Shown: piece by piece, positions 60,801 through 64,000 of the stretch
Position numbering within the stretch: position 1 is the first letter of the stretch
Layout of the letters: every line of letters starts with the position of its first letter
Source of the DNA: Melastoma dodecandrum
Taxonomy: Eukaryota > Streptophyta > Magnoliopsida > Myrtales > Melastomataceae
Direction: 5' to 3'
DNA length: 64,000 nt
Assembly (NCBI GenBank): GCA_029817715.1
Contig: JARUPY010000087.1
Coordinates: forward strand, 3,968,001-4,032,000
Notes under the pieces: model-generated
What the model was told of the DNA's origin: nothing
The model's input: the letters and a program-made list of their open reading frames with translations, nothing else
Databases searched by the model: none
Position numbers and translations under genes: made by a program

Positions 60801-63800
60801 CTTCATGAACAACCTCCACCTTCATCTAATTGGCAACCCAAATGACCTCCTAGAAGAGAAAAGGACAGAATTCTTCCAACGAAGATGCTGCTCGTACAAG
60901 GTACAAGATTTGGATAAACATTTCCAAAGAATGCTGCATCTATTCTTGCATTTAGGTGGAGACAATACATACAAACCTGTATTTCTATCCTCGATAGAAC
61001 CACCTATATCTGCTATGGTTGAGAAAAGTCTTATCAGCAAGAATGTTAGGATTGCTCAACTAACGGTCGGACAGATTCAGCAAGAAATCATCTCTGGGGT
61101 CAATGAACTGTGCCAGAGAAAAGAAATCATTCAAGGATTTCTGAATCAGGACAAACGTCTAGATCAAGTCTGCCGAGCCAAGAAAAACAGGTACAAAATT
61201 AAGTGTACCAGCAAAGATTTGTGCTCTTGTGCTCCAGGACCCAAGCCCCACAAAACAAAGCATGGAAAGAAGGATTTCTCCAAAGGAAAAAAGTTCCCTA
61301 AAAAATCACGCAGGTTTCCAAAGAAGTGGAAGAGATTTCTCAGGTTCAAAAGGAAGGTTGGACCACAAAGAAAGTCCAACAAATGTTTCATTTGCAATAA
61401 GCCTGACCACTTTGCAAAGAACTGCCCCAGGAGGGGAAAAGGCTTAATGGCGCAAATTGAAGAATGCACCCAGACATCCCTGAGGGATGATGATCTTGAA
61501 TCTCTTTTCTCCTTAGAAGAATTCCAAACTAAAAAGACAGTTTTTTGTCTTGAAGGAGAATTTTCAGAAACAGATGCTGAAGAGGGAATATACACCATCA
61601 GAGTTCATCCAGAAGGACAGAACCTCCCCATCATTCCTATAAGGCAAGTACCTTCTGAAGAATCCAATAATGGTACCATCATTGTTACAGGGGACTCTGA
61701 TGAGGAAGAACCTTATAAACAAGATTCACCCCAACAGCTCCCACTCATTGCTGCTTCCCAAATGGCACCACATATAAAGGTCCAGGTATATTTTTCCAAG
61801 TACCATAGACCAGTTACTGCCATTGCCTTCATAGACACTGGAGCAGCAGAAAGCATGATTAACCCGATTCTTGTACCGCCACAATTCCTAGTTCCATACA
61901 TGAAGAAATTTGTGGCTGCATCAAGTGACGTGTTCCATACCACTCACAAGACTAAGAATTTAAAGATAAAGCTTTTTCACAATTGCATTATCCAATCCTC
62001 CTTATATGTCACAGATCTTCCAGGGAGAGATATAGTACTTGGATGGAACATTCTGCACAAATTACCAGAACTGATGATCTTGTCTACAGGCCTCAAATAT
62101 CATGGAAATTTCAAGCCATACACATCACTAACCCGGATGTTTTCTATTGAGCCTGCAGAAAGAATGAAACAATTGTTCAGTTCATCCTTTGCAGAAAGTC
62201 ATGAAGAGTTTCTACAGAAATGCCCTCATCCATTATGGAAGAACTCAAAGTTCTTTGTTCGGCTGCCATTCAAGCAGAATGAAGACATTAATCCCACAAA
62301 GGCTAGTCATTCAGGTATGAATCCTGATGATACTAAGGCTGCTAAAAAAGAATGTGCTTCCTTATTGCAGCAGGGATTAATTGAGCCAACAGACTCACAG
62401 TGGGCATGCGAAGCGTTTTACGTAAACAAACGTTCCGAACAGATCAGGGGAAAACGGAGGTTAGTTATAAATTATCAGCCTCTAAATCAGTTCCTACAGG
62501 ATGATAAGTTTCCAGTGCCAAGACGAACGGTATTGTTCTCTTCACTTGCAAAAGCAAAAATCTTTTCAAAGTTTGACCTTAAAAGTGGCTTTTGGCAACT
62601 TGGCATACACCCTGATGATAAATGGAAAACGGGATTTTGCATCCCAGATGGACACTACCAATGGACAGTTTTGCCCTTTGGACTAAAAACTGCCCTATCA
62701 CTTTTCCAGAAAGTCATGATAAAGATCTTTGAACCAATCTTGGACTCTGCACTTGTATATATTGATGACATCCTGCTATTCAGCCCAGACAGGCCTTCAC
62801 ATGAGAAACTGCTAGGACAATTTGCAGGCCTTGTACAGGAACATGGCATAATGCTCTCAGAGAAAAAGATGAGACTCTTTGAACATTCAGTGGAATTCTT
62901 GGGAATGAGCCTATCTAACGGACAATATCACCCTGGACCTCATATAGCCCAAGAATTATTAAAATTCCCAGACACAAATCTTACAAAGAAACAAGTCCAA
63001 CAGTTTTTGGGAATTGTTAATTACCTGAGAGATTTTGTTCCTAACATCAGCAGGTACACCAGTCCATTAGAGGCCCAACTCAAGAAGGATTCATCACCCT
63101 GGGGACCAGCCCAAACCGAAGCAGTTAAGTATCTAAAGACCCATTTACAGATGCTTCCCCCTTTGCAGATCCCTTCAGATGGAGTCCGCATCCTCCAAAC
63201 AGATGCGAGTGATCAATTTTGGGCCGCCATCCTCTTAGAGGAAAAGAATGGAAAACGGCAGGTATGTGCCTATAAGTCTGGGAGATTTAATACAGCTGAG
63301 CAACACTATCACTCAACAATGAAGGAAATTCTAGCAGTCAAGTATGGCATTAAAAAATTTGAGTTCCACCTCATTGGCCATCATTTTATTGTTGAAAGTG
63401 ACATGTCTTCTTTCCCATCTATGATTAAGTTCACACAGAAGAAGATACCGAATGCACAGCTACTCAGACTCTCAGAATGGTTTTCCCAGTATACCTTCAC
63501 TGCCAAACATATCAAAGGAAAGACCAATGTGGTTGCTGACTTTCTTTCCCGGCCCTTTGATATATCTAATCCTTCACTACATGAAGTTCCAAGCTTGCAG
63601 GCCATGATACGCACATATGTGCCTAAACCTTTGGATATGAGGAGGATTCTTCCTCCAGAGATTATCCACTATGATAACAAAGAACATGTGGAAGAAGTCC
63701 TTGCCAATGCAGGCTTCATGGTAAAACGATACCTGGAAAGGATTTTTAGCAAATACGGACGAATGATGTTCCCAGAACAAGGACTACATCCCTGCTATCC

Positions 63801-64000
63801 TTTCCTCAGAGTCATATCCATCGAGCCAATGAGTATTTTTCCTGAAGAACTAAAATGGCTCTTATGGTATCTCCTGCATAAGTACATAATGGCTCTTGAA
63901 TTTCCCACCGAAGAACTACTCACTTATCTGGGACAATTGGGAGATCTCTATACTTTTACGCCACACAGAAGGCCTCACTCTCACTTAGCCGAAGTACTAT
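57889..64000 (+). CDS. Viral polyprotein, copy 3, open to the window edge (partial)
   Basis: From ATG 57889 the frame is open for at least 2,037 codons and is cut by the window. Copy 1, discounting its one-base insertion, implies a full length near 2,223 residues. Order: movement protein (about residues 100-260), coiled coil, capsid region, CCHC finger (CFICNKPDHFAKNC near 61384), DTG protease (61834 on), RT with YIDDILLF at 62758, RNase H (about 63190) and the start of the unassigned C-terminal region. All catalytic motifs are present. A single viral polyprotein is normally cut by its own protease. Its 5' half shares variants with copy 2 and its RT region with copy 1. Whether it is expressed cannot be judged from the sequence. 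Confidence 0.88.
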   Translation, partial: MDNTTHTSSTVMNAPITLDSGLSIRTSTSDRLGGLYEISHKEEWEETKLPLLNPYAAFIKPSLNPIRSIRTLIRHPSSKVLEYVQASKFSQHPIWATHREQFVSLQLPAEFPRQWIDKGYTHLHFGAIRLALTYHGRKGLPVTARMALLDVRYREYQHACIGTVETTLNAGTVFVTLYPNFCMSLQDSNILNALQVQVQIAGPEQDENSIEATMHYQMAYRVQNHALDLNVADNNGDALLIRSDYHNSQAPTCLYVPRQISRDDLLKLLPERWITNYERTQQKVKPIQSSETKFIRNKDGTVIIKFDRTHEKDAPTPSIFPTMFMMQPLPRQKKPSPLNRIIHSFDEQGQETYHFRDPATDHCYWDVCSSDICGCKDEHLSSDDEDTRRKKKSQRKPVDSDSDSDDDQDQKPFKDDEPDAAPQIKTDYGAWQFLIDQAPRVRPKKKPSKVLPCYRNILKWQKKNPSSQVILGEVKPTSCAQEAEKPIPTSTPSEIMMMGRPGELNFPPQNEQTIDGIRYCSKIPIPTGVDAQGNSLRNSTAEHVLNWQSQNALAQNAGLNTICRKIDTVQELLTGTEARLSAKIDAHQDKNQAMLQSLHKRLENFEKGKYPSYFRSDPDDEIAKLKRQIKILEDKQVDLNKQPDPASLLSFGRPQVIPQSYGLSLNPISKPFDILDFGNRTSSFMQVSSNAPPLYGQVGKKDPAEIREVIREQQKSSRRRNEIKEGKRKAESSKPAERHRTPSPETQSSPSPQTQQLMIRGHQDSLDCPTRKWVTSTTLQSSPSLSENNSDGYYDNHDPIGSYFSQSPPFMPSQILMANRYEESHTSESSSEETTSSSEESTSTGESEQVSDDTSETSSLVLTHVFMADREETETSTYRQEEVQSDESMEETPPRRTEGNTKFTFDDIPRHQWPQRIQDFLAWCIHKRVTVYNTSDILTDLTSNFHGTLQTWWNLFSEQDQIQMVNMTLPDFMNNLHLHLIGNPNDLLEEKRTEFFQRRCCSYKVQDLDKHFQRMLHLFLHLGGDNTYKPVFLSSIEPPISAMVEKSLISKNVRIAQLTVGQIQQEIISGVNELCQRKEIIQGFLNQDKRLDQVCRAKKNRYKIKCTSKDLCSCAPGPKPHKTKHGKKDFSKGKKFPKKSRRFPKKWKRFLRFKRKVGPQRKSNKCFICNKPDHFAKNCPRRGKGLMAQIEECTQTSLRDDDLESLFSLEEFQTKKTVFCLEGEFSETDAEEGIYTIRVHPEGQNLPIIPIRQVPSEESNNGTIIVTGDSDEEEPYKQDSPQQLPLIAASQMAPHIKVQVYFSKYHRPVTAIAFIDTGAAESMINPILVPPQFLVPYMKKFVAASSDVFHTTHKTKNLKIKLFHNCIIQSSLYVTDLPGRDIVLGWNILHKLPELMILSTGLKYHGNFKPYTSLTRMFSIEPAERMKQLFSSSFAESHEEFLQKCPHPLWKNSKFFVRLPFKQNEDINPTKASHSGMNPDDTKAAKKECASLLQQGLIEPTDSQWACEAFYVNKRSEQIRGKRRLVINYQPLNQFLQDDKFPVPRRTVLFSSLAKAKIFSKFDLKSGFWQLGIHPDDKWKTGFCIPDGHYQWTVLPFGLKTALSLFQKVMIKIFEPILDSALVYIDDILLFSPDRPSHEKLLGQFAGLVQEHGIMLSEKKMRLFEHSVEFLGMSLSNGQYHPGPHIAQELLKFPDTNLTKKQVQQFLGIVNYLRDFVPNISRYTSPLEAQLKKDSSPWGPAQTEAVKYLKTHLQMLPPLQIPSDGVRILQTDASDQFWAAILLEEKNGKRQVCAYKSGRFNTAEQHYHSTMKEILAVKYGIKKFEFHLIGHHFIVESDMSSFPSMIKFTQKKIPNAQLLRLSEWFSQYTFTAKHIKGKTNVVADFLSRPFDISNPSLHEVPSLQAMIRTYVPKPLDMRRILPPEIIHYDNKEHVEEVLANAGFMVKRYLERIFSKYGRMMFPEQGLHPCYPFLRVISIEPMSIFPEELKWLLWYLLHKYIMALEFPTEELLTYLGQLGDLYTFTPHRRPHSHLAEVL

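Larger units (their letters stand above)
57790..64000 (+). mobile_element. Endogenous pararetrovirus copy 3, runs off the window
   Basis: Plus orientation, starting a few bases before the PBS and continuing through the movement protein, capsid, protease, RT and RNase H to the window edge. By comparison with copy 1 about 560 bp of coding region and the intergenic region would follow. No frame break occurs in the visible 6.2 kb. Confidence 0.9.

Noticed and set aside
42815..64000. Viral cluster as an LTR retrotransposon
   Set aside because: There is a movement-protein domain, no integrase and no LTRs; direct repeats come from separate viral copies.

Overview
This is nuclear DNA from a flowering plant, most likely a eudicot. 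The genes are split by GT-AG introns and encode plant-type proteins: proteasome RPN11, a CXE carboxylesterase, a BKI1-type brassinosteroid regulator and a photosystem I antenna relic. Between them lie AT-rich spacers, Ty3/gypsy and Ty1/copia retrotransposons and endogenous pararetrovirus. The species cannot be named from the sequence alone. No operons, Shine-Dalgarno sites or CRISPR arrays are present or expected.

Layout. 1-3.9 kb: no gene recognised; part of it looks compositionally foreign. 3.9-6.9 kb: RPN11 (+, six exons). 7.5-8.5 kb: intronless carboxylesterase (-). 11.8-12.2 kb: small TPR-like protein (-), followed by a broken J-domain (DPH4/JJJ3-like) relic. 14.0-19.4 kb: decayed Ty3/gypsy element with a 5-bp target duplication, itself interrupted by a hAT-derived insertion. 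20.2-22.1 kb: seven-exon gene for a membrane-anchored, Cys-rich Apple/PAN-like protein (-). 23.8-26.6 kb: seven-exon DUF829/TMEM53 alpha/beta hydrolase (+). 29.0-33.4 kb: decayed Ty1/copia element (-). 34.7-35.6 kb: BKI1-like gene (+). 37.8 kb: tRNA-Arg(CCU) (-). 38.4-39.8 kb: GT8 and LHCA5 pseudogenes. 40-42.8 kb: AT-rich DNA with simple and hairpin-forming repeats.

The most striking region is 42.8-64 kb: three highly similar copies of a Caulimoviridae-type pararetrovirus (petuvirus/florendovirus-like; genus not settled) placed forward, reverse, forward. Each encodes one polyprotein with movement protein, coat/CCHC, aspartic protease, reverse transcriptase, RNase H and a long unassigned C-terminal region. 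A separate 123-residue ORF lies between the viral TATA box and the primer-binding site. Copy 1 carries a one-base frameshift, copy 2 lacks its 5' part, and copy 3 is open from its start codon to the window edge. Copies 1 and 2 form an inverted repeat with arms of about 6.7 kb and a 145-bp spacer. The rearrangement breakpoints fall next to the tRNA primer-binding site, and one junction holds a 22-bp patch copied from elsewhere in the virus.

The host genes look like unrelated housekeeping or signalling genes and do not form a pathway. Exon boundaries were read by eye from splice sites and reading-frame continuity, without transcript data.
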